From assembly GCA_038093975.1 (NCBI GenBank), contig JBBPTG010000106.1, forward strand, positions 1-64,000: a stretch of DNA of 64,000 nucleotides, written 5' to 3'. The stretch comes from Chalciporus piperatus (Eukaryota > Basidiomycota > Agaricomycetes > Boletales > Boletaceae). The translations under genes and the position numbers were made by a program. The notes below the pieces were generated by a model, which saw only the letters and a list, made by a program, of their open reading frames with translations, had not been told where the DNA came from and made no database searches. Shown here in pieces: positions 1 through 10,700 of the stretch; the stretch's first letter is position 1; the number at the start of each line of letters is the position of its first letter.

Positions 1-1325
1 TGATGACAAGGCCACCTGGGACTGGGCCGTACTCAAGGACAACAACAATTGGACGAACCACGGCAAGCAAGTCGAGGAAGCTGGCAAATACCTTCCGGGT
101 TCCTTTGACCGTAAACCCCGCAACATCGCTGAAAAAATCAACACGCAATACAAGACGTGGGAGTTTCATCTTTATACTTTCGGTCTCGCACCTATCCTTC
201 TCTATGGCCTTCTACCCCTCAAGTATTGGAGGAACTTTTGCACCCTCGTCCGAGGCTTTCAGATTATGTGCCAACACTCTATTACGCTACAGCAACTACA
301 GGACGCGCACATTCTCCTTTCTTCGTGGGAACGCGACTTCGAACTCATCTACTATCAGCTCAAACACGATCGCATCCACTTCATTCGTCCAGCCGTTCAT
401 CAAGTCGTCCATCTCGTGACGGAATGTATTCTCAAAGGTCCACCTATCTGTTACGCTCAATGGACGATGGAAAGGACTATCGGTAATCTTGGCCAAGAAA
501 TTCGCCAACCCTCTCGCCCTTACGCAAATCTCGCGCGGGAGGGTGTCCGGCGTTGTCAAGTCAACGCGCTGATCTCCATCCTTCCTGAGTTGAACGAGCC
601 TCCAAAGCCCCTCCCTCGTGGTGCGATTGACCTCCAAAGCCCCTCCCTCGTGGTGCGATTGACCTCGGAGATGGTTACGCACTCCTTCGTAAACGCTCTA
701 GATATGCAAGCCTCCCAAATCCCCCTCTCGTCCCCCTCGTCTCTGCGCTTCTTTCCGAAGGCCAAGACATGCCGAGGATCACGAAATGGGCCAGATTACA
801 ACTTCCGAACGGTCAGAAAGCACGTTCCGTTTGGAGGGAGAGTCTCATGGACCCAGACCGCCTTCGAGTCTCTCGCAATGTCAAGGTAATTTTATTTTTT
901 CGTTTGATATGATCTACTAACGAACTTTCTTCCAGTTACGATATGAGGGTGGGATCCGTTGCGGAGAAGTCCAATATTTCACGCAGATCGCCGTCAAGAC
1001 CTTTGAAGGTGGATGGACATTCCGCACGGTCGCTATCGTCAAACTATATTCCCCACCCGATGACAAACTACTCGAGCTTTCCTTTCAAGTCGTCGTCGCA
1101 TCCGTGTTACTCGAAGAACTCGCTGTCGTTGGATTCAAAGATATTCTTAGTGTTGTTGCCATGGTACGAACACAGCTTACTCTGCCAGACACAGATTTGG
1201 AGGTGGAACGGTTCTGCATGCTCGAGCGGCCGGGTTTAGATATCTCTGACCTTGGAGTGCCTTACAACCTTGGTGTTGATGATGACGAGGATCAGGACGA
1301 CGTCAACGGGGATGACGTAGAATGA
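1..1325 (+). pseudogene. Tnp2-type DNA transposon transposase, C-terminal part, frameshifted
   Basis: This is the 3' end of a transposase of the Tnp2 (CACTA/EnSpm-like) type common in mushroom genomes; the gene begins left of the window. The first exon reads in frame from base 6 and carries the motifs I associate with this family: YKTWEFHLYTFGLAP, LKYWRNFCTLVRGFQI, then WTMERTIGNLGQEIRQP. An intron at 886-935 (gtaatt...ttccag) joins a second exon at 936-1325 ending in an acidic tail before TGA. A 32-bp tandem duplication at 599-662 adds two bases to the frame, so reading passes into nonsense. The original frame resumes at GDGYALLRKRSRY and continues into exon 2. Apart from that lesion both halves are open, so the inactivation looks recent. 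No terminal inverted repeat could be identified. Family assignment is from memory of homologues. Confidence 0.75.
599..662 (+). repeat. 32-bp perfect tandem duplication
   Basis: Two identical 32-bp units, 599-630 and 631-662, each beginning cctccaaagcccctccctcg. Because 32 is not a multiple of three, the second copy shifts the transposase frame. Removing one copy in thought restores the expected family sequence across the junction. Confidence 0.95.
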
Positions 1326-1343
1326 GATTCAGCTATGTATGAT

Positions 1344-2186
1344 CTACGCGACACGGAAACGCTTCATGTACTTCTCCTTAAATTCCTCATGCAATCTACG
1401 ACGCTTGGCACTTTCAGCAGGGATGTGGGACATCGGAAACGCGCGCACTAAGTATTTTGAAGGGGGAAGTAAAGCCTGGGTCTCAGGGTCTCGGGAACGG
1501 ACATGGAGCAGACTGCATGGCAGCACTGCAGCTCTCTCCGTTAAGTCGGCGTCCGGTGAGCTATATGATGCTGTTATCATAATGTGTCAGGCACCCAAGC
1601 GAGCACTTACGCGGACGATCCACATTGAGATTTTGCATCCTCGGGTTTGATTATATCGTCGCAAGCCACGACTTCTCCGACTTCTCCCGTCTGTGTTGCA
1701 CTATGAATTGCATGTAAATCTACACTAGGAATATCAAAAAAAATCGCTACACTGTGTGTTTTTCAACATCATTCCTTCGGATGTGAAATACTATTTGCTA
1801 GACTTGAAATGAATAGATGGTCAAAGAATAGAGAAGGTTTTTGAGTTACTCACCTTTTCGCCTGGTGTCTGCACGTTGATGGCAAGGACATATTTGTCCC
1901 ATTGAGGAACAATATCCTCAATGACAAGAACAGCCACATCCCCGGTCATATGAACAACCGGAGGCTTTACGAGAGTCGGCAAAGTAGACAGATCGAGGGA
2001 CATGTCGAGACTTGTCGAGATCTCGGTTCCAATCCCGATCATTACAGTAGTCACGGCATTTCCCAGCGGAGTCGATAAGAACTGTAATAGCCTCCTGACC
2101 ATATTGGGGACGTGTCTCGACGCGTCTTGGATCTCTCTCTCGCCAAACTCACTCATTAACGCGTTTTCACTGTGTATAGTGTACAT
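1344..2186 (-). CDS. Hypothetical protein, about 209 aa
   Basis: Three exons read on the minus strand: 2186-1854, 1690-1611 and 1560-1344. Both introns have clean borders (gtgagt...acacag and gtaagt...atatag), and 333+80+217 nt gives 209 codons plus stop without frame conflict. The N-terminal third is weakly amphipathic (NMVRRLLQFLSTPLGNAVTT). The middle is acidic (TGEVGEVVACDDIIKPEDAK). The C-terminus is strongly basic and ends EEFKEKYMKRFRVA. There is no signal peptide or convincing membrane helix and I do not recognise a domain. Its stop lies only 18 bp from the transposase stop (convergent). It starts 143 bp from the divergent gene at 2330. It is probably a lineage-restricted protein; nothing points to a function. 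Confidence 0.55.
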
Positions 2187-2329
2187 AAATGGACTTTACA
2201 TTCCCTTCCCTTGTTTCCGGAAATCCTTTCCATAATTCCAGTGGTATTGGACTCGTTGGGAATGGTAGTGGTCTAGACTGTGATATCTATTCAGATCGCG
2301 CCATCTCCTCGTTCCAATCACCTAATCAA
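2187..2329. promoter_or_regulatory. Short divergent promoter region
   Basis: 143 bp separate the minus-strand start at 2186 from the plus-strand ATG at 2330, so both genes must share this region. An in-frame plus-strand ATG also exists at 2189, but using it would put the two start codons 2 bp apart. The ATG-TCT-CAG followed at once by gtaagt at 2330 is the more typical fungal start. Confidence 0.4.
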
Positions 2330-4189
2330 ATGTCTCAGGTAAGTTTGTGTTCAAGGTACTCTCCTGATCTCGTTGATCTGTTGCAGGCCGCATATATGCA
2401 GGAAGTCGGACTGCTTCGTCAAAACTGCCTCGAGCTCAAGATGGAATTGGCCAGGACTGTAAGCGAGCGCGATGCAATTCGGTATGGGTTTTTTGTTTTT
2501 ATCATCCTATCTAATACTATTTAAATTTAGGGCCGCATTCGACAAGCTGTCTACGTCGCTTGGATCGTCCGCACCACCTGATATCTCTGAATCCGACGAC
2601 AAACGTGCGAAATACGCGAACATCCGATTTTGGACCCAGAGCTCGTTCACAGAGTGGACAAAGTCGGCCGAAGGACAGGCTAATCAAAAATGGAAGTTTG
2701 CTTGTTTTGAAGACCATAACGGAAACCCTGTCGACGGAGGTACGATAACCGCGATACGAGCACTGCTGAAGAGCACGTGGAAGGACCTCGTCGACAAGAA
2801 GCTTGCGCCGAAGAGTTGGAGACAGGTCAGCGCAAGCGGGAAGGACCACGTTCACACCATTATGTACAAGAAGTATCCATTCCTTTCTCTGGCCGATAAC
2901 GACTGGAAGATCGACTACGTGTGCGTGCTCGACTATCCTGGCTGGGTCCGACGCTACCTCGACAAGGACGGCAACTACATCGAGGATCGTAAAGAATCGG
3001 TTAAGCGCGAAGAAATGACCAACGAGGACGATCCGAGTCTGGGTTCGAGCACAACAGGCAAAAGAAAATCAAAGGGACAAGCGGCTCAGAAGTCCGAGGT
3101 TCCATTGAAGAAAATCAAAGGTTCATTATCTTCTATCATTTTTCCTGTAGTACTAAACTGCGAGTCGCTTCACTGTTTACAGTTTCTGATGAAACAGGTA
3201 CCACGTCCGAGTCGTTTCAAGTCGGCTCGGACATCGCACCCTCCCCCATCGACATTGCATCACCACCTTCGTATCCAGATATTCTCGACGGGAACAACGA
3301 CAGTGACCGCGAGCGTCCACCCTCCCCCAGCCCGACCGCTAGTGAGAATCGCATGACGCGTCCACCATCTCCGACCGCTCATAACAACGAGGTCGAGCAT
3401 CCGCCATGCCCAGTTGCTAGTAACACCAACGACGCCGATCGTGTACCACCCCCGACTGTGAGGAACAATGGTGCCGAGCGTCCACCATCCCCAACCACTA
3501 ACGACGGGCCCGATCGTGCACTATCCCCACCCGCGAATAACGACATCAACAATACTCACAACGACAAAAGCGAGTCGAAGAAAATGTATATTAATCCTCT
3601 GTAAGTGAAGCATCTTCTCCCGAACCCTACTAATGTGCATTTGCGAGTCAGAGCAGCTCTCAGAACGAGTACCTTAAAAATCAAGTTGCCGCCCCTTCCT
3701 CCCGCACCCACCCCATCCGAGCCGTCATGCGAGATTAAGAAGAATGAAAATGATGGGACGAAAACCGACGAGGCCGATGCAACGAAAACGAACGCGACGA
3801 AGGTTAAGGGAAATTCGGGCGGCCGTAAAATGTGCTTGTCAAAGTACAAAACGGCGTTGTAAGTCCTTGTTTTCGCGGTTCGTGCCGGTTCTGCTAATAT
3901 ATTTTTATTATAGCAATCTCTGCGCGTCCCGCTGGCTTCATCGGGTGAACCGTAGCGGAACGAGGGACGAATTCCGAACATATTGGGACGGACTCGATGA
4001 TACCCAGCGCAAGGTGCGCCTTTTCCTTTATACCACTTTTGATTCTATCTAACAAACACGCAGGCTTATGAGACGGAAGTACTGGAATTGGTGAGTATAT
4101 TCCGCTTGCGACTCGTTTAACTAATCATATTGTAGGTCGGGAAAAATGCCTGGAACAAGACCACTTTCGAGGGCGGCACCATCTACTAG
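2330..4189 (+). CDS. Conserved basidiomycete hypothetical protein with Trp-rich domain and Pro/acidic repeat linker
   Basis: About eight exons, about 500 aa. Exon 1 is nine bases (MSQ), followed by an intron gtaagt...ttgcag. Next comes a coiled-coil-like segment (MQEVGLLRQNCLELKMELAR), then a Trp-rich region (IRFWTQSSFTEWTKSAEGQ, SWRQVSA, LDYPGWVRRYL) that resembles a domain I recall in many mushroom proteins but cannot name. A basic nuclear-type patch (GKRKSKGQAAQK) follows. The centre is a low-complexity linker with degenerate repeats of the form ERPPSPT-x-NN. The C-terminus returns to structured sequence (CASRWLHRVNRSGTRDEF, TYWDGLDDTQRKAYE). All introns keep frame to TAG at 4187-4189. The proline repeats and basic patch suggest a nuclear or scaffold protein, but this is inference; function unknown. 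A link to the neighbouring transposon is possible but unproven. Confidence 0.6.
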
Positions 4190-4869
4190 ACCAAGACCCC
4201 TCGCTCCTACCCTGTAGCATTATCAAACTGGACCTTCTCTGTGGGATTAGATTCGCAGCAGTGCTCTGTATGTTTTTATTCATTTTATGTGCTTTTTCTG
4301 TATTCTTTTCTGCCGGCCTCGAGCGCTCCTTCCTTTTTGGGACTGTATCGCACTGTAACCCCTGTCGTGTACTACCTGAATGTCATAATCATTTGCGAGC
4401 ATTTACGATCATTTGCGATCATTTGCGATGTGAGCATTTGTGATCATTTGCGAGCATTTGCGAGCATTTTGCAATCAGGATCGGTTGGACAATAAAAGCA
4501 TGCCTGGGCATATGTAGTCAGATTGTGCGCGAGTAAACCCTGTAAAGAGAATCTGTCGAAATCTGCTCGTTTATGCATTTTCTGTGTTGCGCATGCTCGG
4601 ACAGACTGAAGCATCGGATAGCATGCAAAACATTCTCATTTCAGTCGTGAGATCTGCCTACATATGACAGGGTGTGTACTACTTTAAAAACCATATCTCG
4701 TCAGACCCGGGCATACCCGATCATAACCGTTTTTCACTGGGGCTGAACTGCCGAGCTTAAATATAAGAATGTGCTGCCTTTGTCTCAACACACACCAGAG
4801 TCTAGTCGTTTCGTTTGATGGTCCCCTAGCTAGATCGCCAGTCTCGAATCCCTACACTGCACATGCTAC
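4190..4869. other. Intergenic region with a 10-bp repeat array
   Basis: No convincing coding sequence. It holds the 3' flank of the preceding gene, an AT-rich repeat array at 4388-4475, and the promoter of the ARID gene, with a TATA-like tract (taaatataag) at 4758-4767, about 105 bp before the ATG at 4870. Confidence 0.6.
4388..4475. repeat. Degenerate 10-bp tandem repeat
   Basis: Eight or so units of the pattern atcatttgcg / agcatttgcg in about 88 bp, with one 5-bp interruption after the fourth unit. The period of close to one helical turn is visible by eye. No coding frame crosses it. Confidence 0.85.
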
Positions 4870-6343
4870 ATGATACCAGGTGATCCCGACACTCGAACCC
4901 AATCGCCACTCACAAATGTTTCTAAATCAGCTTCAACACCAGCATCTTCAACAAAGAGAGACACCAAGGCAGGAACCCCGCCACTATCCTCCAAGTTATC
5001 TCCTATGTCGCTCCCACTCGATATCCCTCCCCGCCCTTCCACCGCCCCACCTCAGCCTGACGCAACGAAAAGGCACACAGATGTACAAACTCGTACGACC
5101 CTCGTATCTAACCTTCGTGCCCGCAATCTTCTCCTTCAAAAAGCGATCTCCCACATCGACGATGCCGTCCTTCATCTGATGGCTGCCCGATCCGGGGTTC
5201 CCAGTGCCAAAATACAACAAGTACGCTGCGAAGCAAGGAACAGAAAGGATTTATTAGATAGAATGGACAGAGCTATCAAAATGGCACAGAATGGCGAATT
5301 GCGGGAGGAAATTGAAGGTCCAGAGCAAGGTGAAAAGTAAGCCAGTGATTCTCAGTCGACGTCAAATGATGGTTAATCACGTCGCGAAAGTCCTTCCACG
5401 GGTTCCAAGCCTGCTGGGGCGCTTCCGGTTGATGGTGTTTCTAGTGCAGAGACCACTGTCATTACTCCATCCCCCTCGGATGGTTCCGTAGACGCGCCTC
5501 AACTCAGGCGATCGTCTTCTCAACCGCAGTTGAGCCCTTCCGCGCCCCAAACCCAGGTCCCTACTCAAGTCTACACACTCTCTGAACTCGTCGAGCGTCG
5601 CAAAATTCTCCAAGAATCGATCGAGTCTTGGAAACACTACGCCACAGAGTTACGCGTCGTTCAACCGCAGTTCGAAGCCCTAGCACAAGCTGCTGAGGCT
5701 ACAATAGTTCATGCCTCCCTTGCAACCGCGACAGCTTCTTCCACAAGTCAAGAATCTATAACGGTCAAGCTGCAGAGAGCGCAGTTCGAGATCAAGCGTC
5801 GCGAAGAGCTTTTACTCCGGTTAAACCTGGCCATTACCCAGCTCTCGGATCCAAATTCTCAGGAGCAATTTGCGGCCCTCGCAACCTATGTACCCCCAGC
5901 TCTCGACAAACCCCGTTTCGACATGGCATATGCCCATTTTTGCAAAGAAAAGTCGATAGAAATGAATACGACCATTGTCATGCCCGACGTGACAAAACCT
6001 GTGCTCGACCTGTATTCCTTGCATGTGGCAGTCATGCAAGAAGGGAGCTTTACCAGGGTTGGTCCATTACTTTCCATTCGTCATTTTGCCCTGACAAAAT
6101 GTGAATTATTAAATGCTATCGCAGGTCGCGGGTCGCAAATCATGGAACCTAGTTGGAGCGCGTCTCGGGTTCGTCGAAACTGCTGCCACGGCGACTGAGC
6201 CGGCGAGGTGCTCCTCCGAGATAGCGGCTCACATAGAGCGAGCCTACCGAGACCGCCTCCAGCAATTCGACCACCTCTACGTGAGTTCCATCGTCGAGAC
6301 CGTCCGAAAGCGGATGGCGGCAGAGCAACAGAAGAAGACGTGA
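4870..6343 (+). CDS. ARID-domain protein, short paralogue of the adjacent SWI1-like gene
   Basis: Three exons (4870-5336, 5391-6057, 6125-6343) give 450 aa. A Ser/Pro-rich start is followed by two helical segments that resemble each other: TLVSNLRARNLLLQKAISHI and YTLSELVERRKILQESIESW. From about residue 325 to 420 there is an ARID (AT-rich DNA-binding) fold: LDKPRFDMAYAHFCKEKSIE, LDLYSLHVAVMQEG, then WNLVGARLGF and TEPARCS. The same blocks occur in the downstream SWI1-like gene (LDKQRFESTYVQFCRSQQI, LHQLHVQVMREGG, WSIIGGRLGF, TEPARCG), and the ARID intron sits at the same codon, so the two are tandem paralogues. The glutamine-rich tracts and long C-terminus of the larger protein are missing. 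Codons just past the stop (6388-6585) look protein-like (LILAVQQLFPDSWEEENF), so an extra C-terminal exon is possible. Probably a DNA-binding chromatin factor. Confidence 0.75.
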
Positions 6344-7756
6344 CCAGTGACCAACTCTTTTGGTTGGTTTGGAAATGGCCGTCTCCCGCAGTAACGGTTC
6401 CCTCTTTCCCCTCTTCGACATGGACCGGTGCCCAGTCTCATCCGCCACCCGACCCACTCATTCTAGCAGTCCAACAACTATTTCCCGACTCGTGGGAGGA
6501 AGAGAATTTCACCGACATCATTCACAGCATATCTGCCAAGGACACTGCTCCCACATTCTGGGCGTATATACCTTCATGCTCATGATTCAGCTCGTTTACG
6601 CACATATTACCACCGATACCTCCGGCACGAATTCTACTTGGTTGGACTACATATTATACGTTACACTTGGGCGAGCATGTTAACTTTTGATCATTCGGCA
6701 ATGATTCCACTCACACCGCCTATAGCGTTTGGATGTTCACGGGGGTCATGCGTATTTTGGTCGGATATATCCGTCGTATAACGAAGGAACACAACGAGGA
6801 GAAAATAAGATGTAACCACATATAATTAACAGGGTAACCCGGTGCTCTGCCTCAATCCCCCCAGCCTCGCCGGAGGTAAGAAGGCGACAACCGGTACTTA
6901 CTCAAAGAATTCGGAGGGAAAGTAATTTGCTGCGGTACTGTAGAAAAGAAATCCGTTTTTGACCGTGTGAGCGGAAAAGTCTGATAAGATCCCGAGAACG
7001 CTGGGGGTTATCGAACCCCGATTTTGTCCAGCGACATGTGCGATTAGATTAAGTACTTTGCATGAAATTTATCCCAAAGTCAACAAGCACGAAAATCCAA
7101 GAAGAAAAACTCGAGGCATTTATTTGCCCATTTGCGGGGAAAGAACGAAACAAGCTTCGCACGCACGTTCACTTATGGTACCCATCACCAGTGGCGAAAG
7201 CGAGGCGTACTCGAGGTGGGCAGCGGATAAACATTAAATTATGATGATTTATGGTTTACTTGGAGGTTAGATCTGAAAATACATACGTCACGGCAAATCC
7301 CGTCGTAATAACAAGTCCAAATGCTCAGGCGCTTGCTGGGATGAACCTTGACGTGAACGTGGTTCTGTACAGTACTTGAACGACATTGTTCCTCTGAGGC
7401 TGCATTGTCTGTGGAGGGTCTGGGGTGTAGTATATTGAATTTTCTGTAATAAAGCGAGTGTGGAGTTTCCACTTTGGGTGTGAAAAGAGTATATATTCAA
7501 AGTCCGACTTGGTCCGTTATGGTCTGTGCTTAGCAGGTGTTTGGAAGGTCGGACCAACCTCGCTCCCACCACCAGCATCCTCTGTGCTTGCTGCTGCAGT
7601 TACCCTCCCTTCCCCGCCATTACGAGCGGCCCCTTCACCGCAGACAGCGTCCTCGAACGTACATCGTACGTCGAGCTCGTCCTGGCCGTCGTAGGGCTAC
7701 ACAGCAACCTAAAACATCCATCGTAGCCCTCTAGTACAACCCAAGGACTCTGGATT
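6344..7756. other. 1.4-kb intergenic region between the ARID genes
   Basis: The first 250 bp contain an open frame that could be an unassigned C-terminal exon of the short ARID gene. The remainder shows no convincing gene. A stable inverted repeat lies at 6999-7033. The last 250 bp before 7757 are C/T-rich and probably form the SWI1 promoter and 5' leader. Confidence 0.5.
6999..7033. repeat. Nested inverted repeat (hairpin)
   Basis: CGCTGG at 6999-7004 pairs with CCAGCG at 7028-7033, and inside it GGGGTT pairs with AACCCC around a 4-base loop. The inner stem superficially resembles a tRNA T-arm, but no acceptor or anticodon arm fits. It is too long to be ordinary chance pairing but has no assigned role. 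Confidence 0.6.
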
Positions 7757-10700
7757 ATGGCCGATCGTATCCCCCAGTACCCCATGTTTTCCCAGAACAT
7801 CATGCAGAACTCCATTTCGCAATCCCAGATCCCTCAGCAGCCCCAACAATCCCAACAGCCAGACCCTCAGATGATGGCAGGGCTCTCTAACCCCGAGCAT
7901 AGTCGCATGTGGCAGCAGCAGATGAATCAGCTCCAGAACCAATATCGTGCTCAGCAGTCGGGCGATTTGACAGCTTCTCAGATGCATCAGGCAAGTTTCC
8001 GCTTGTCCTTTTTTTCGCTCTTGCTATGCTTTGTTTTCTGCGGTCGGCACTTTTTACTACCTGGGGCGGGGGTGATGCATATGTGATGATCCTAAGCGCG
8101 GTCATATCCCCCTTTCTTGAATCTAACCCGCATGGCCTTACATCATTCAGCCTTGCGCTGGACTATCTCGCTCCAGACGCCTCGCTGAGAATCGATTCTC
8201 TCGTAATTACGTATGCTGACCCTTGTTTAGATCCAGGAATTCGCGCGAGGACAGGCTCTCTCCCATGGTCGAGGTCAACAACCCATTGTACAGCAGATTC
8301 AACAGTCTTTTGGGCTCAACTCGCAACGCATGAATGCCCCCGGTCCCGGCTTCCACGACCCACAAGCCAATCAATCTCAGTCCCTCATGCAACCCAATTT
8401 CGCCAACCTGCCCATGAGTACCCAACAGCAAATGAAGTCAGCCTTTAACCTTAACCCCATGATGCACATGGACCCCGCCGTCTCTCGCCAGCTCAAAATG
8501 CTGAATCAGCAGGCATCTAATTCAATGGATATTGGTCGTCTCCAACAGTCTAGCCTTGGCTCTCAGCATGCGGCTAACCCATCTACGGCCGCAGATATGT
8601 TTAATCACTCGTCCATGCAGACCGCTCAGGACCAGATGCGTGGGTCCCCACACCTGACCGCACAACCTGTAGGTCCCCCCGGTGCCGCACAGGGGATGGT
8701 ACCTGGCAGCCAACCGCAGAACACTCAGAAGAGAATGACTCCAGCCGAGTTCCAGGAGAGGAGGGCTTATCTCCTCGGCCTGATTCAACAGTCTGAGGTT
8801 GCTCTCAACTCTCTCTTGCAAACCGCACGCAGTTCCCCCTCCATTGATACCATCATGCAGCAAAGGCTGACGCAGCTCCGCAACGAGTTTACCTCCCGGA
8901 AGGATGTATATAACAAGTTCGTCGCCACTTTTGCCCCCATGGTGTCGCAACAAATGGCCAATGGCATGTCACCCCAGAACATGGCTCATATGTATGTATT
9001 TCAGTCATTGACACCGTATCTGACGTTGACTCCGTTTGCAGGAGCGGGATGGGCTCCTCTCCCTCTCAGCAGCCCCAACAAGCGGCTATGTCTAGCGCGC
9101 AGGGCCAGGCAGGGTTTGTGACGCAAGGCAGCCAACCCAACACGCAGCCGTATAACGTGACGAACGGTCCCTCCCCGATGCCTTCTCAGCCCCAGAATCG
9201 AGGTAGTTTGAGTCAACAAATGCCCATGCAATCCGCACAGATGGGACGGCCAAACACCATCCCTCCTCCTCGAACCGGCGGCACTCCTCATCAACTATCT
9301 GCCCAGCTACCCAACACCATGTCACCGAGTCTGGGCGGGTTCGCTATGCAACCCCAGCCTGGACAGAAGGCTCCCAATCAAATGCGGCAGCCAATTATGC
9401 CACTGGATAAGCAGCGGTTTGAATCGACCTATGTGCAGTTCTGTCGAAGCCAACAAATCAATCCGGTCCTCCGTGTCTCGCTACCGGATAATCGGACGGT
9501 CGAATTACATCAGTTGCATGTTCAGGTGATGCGTGAGGGCGGTGCCCAATCAGTGAGTCATTTGGAAAGCAGATTTGTAGGGAGGCTCGAGTCTAATTTG
9601 TGCATTAGGTGTCACAGCGGGATATGTGGTCTATCATCGGAGGTCGATTGGGTTTCATACAGTTTCCCGGAACCGACACTGAGCCAGCCCGTTGTGGGCC
9701 AGGAAACGCTCAACACCTTCAACAAGCTTACAAGGAGTATCTTCAGTATTTCGAGCACGCCTACGTTCTAACGGTCAGAACTCGTACGACGGCGGCATCA
9801 CCCCAGCAACTCATGCAACCCATGAACCCTCTCACCCCTGGCAATGCCGCGACACCTGGGATGGCGGGAAATCCGTCAGAGGTTACCCCGAATCCCCCCC
9901 GCATACCCAATGCACAGTTTGTTGCCGCAGCCGCGCGGTACGCCCACACAAGTGTCCCTGACATGCGTGCCCAACACGTTCCCGAACAACTCATCACCTT
10001 TGTGGACCGTCACCGTGCTGATCTCCTCAAACTTTACCAGCAACATCAAGCTCAGCTTCTTGCGAAGCGGAACGAGGAGCAGGAACAACAGAATGCTGCG
10101 AATGGGCAGGGACAGATGCCCAATATGCACGAGCAGGTGCCAATGGGAATGCAACCCAACATTCAGCGACCCTTCCAGCCTACGGGACCGAGCTCGGTGG
10201 GCATGATGCCCGCGGGTGAGCCAAAGCTGCTAAGCGCTTCTATGCCCCCGGGCGGAGATGCCACACTCGCACTTCCTAAACCACCAACGCAGGATCAAAT
10301 TCAGCACGCTGATATGACGATTCAGACTCTGAGGAGTCTTTTCCAGCAACGTGGTGAGCTCGTTTGGCATTTTCTTGGCAGCTATTGACACTTTTTCAGG
10401 TCTCACTAATCTGCCCTCTCAACATATCCCGGATGAACAACGACTGGAGTACAACCAACTCCTGGAACAAGTGTTCAAGATGTCGTCTGACCTCGATAGC
10501 AAACTGCACATGTATTTCGCAGTTTTCAAAAACGAAGAAGTTCTCCGGAAATACGTCGCCATAGTAAATCTTTTTGTATCTTTGTGTTCCGTGTACTCAC
10601 TTTGTGGCTCTTTCTCTTAGGTCATGACAGTGGGGAAGCAACGCCAGCTTGTCTCGACTTCTTCACCACTGTACATCATCAACCTGACGACTTTACGTGG

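Noticed and set aside
1..1800. Terminal inverted repeats of the CACTA-type element
   Set aside because: The left end is outside the window and no CACTA-type terminus with a partner is visible; a cactgtgtg string near 1750 alone is not enough.
2189..2329. Alternative start of the Trp-rich protein gene at 2189
   Set aside because: It would leave 2 bp between divergent start codons; the ATG at 2330 followed by a strong donor is more likely.
4388..4475. CRISPR-like repeat array
   Set aside because: Units are 10 bp with no unique spacers, in a eukaryotic genome; it is a simple tandem repeat.
6999..7033. tRNA gene suggested by a T-arm-like stem
   Set aside because: The loop is not TTCRANY with correct flanking pairs, and no acceptor, D or anticodon stem can be drawn on either strand.
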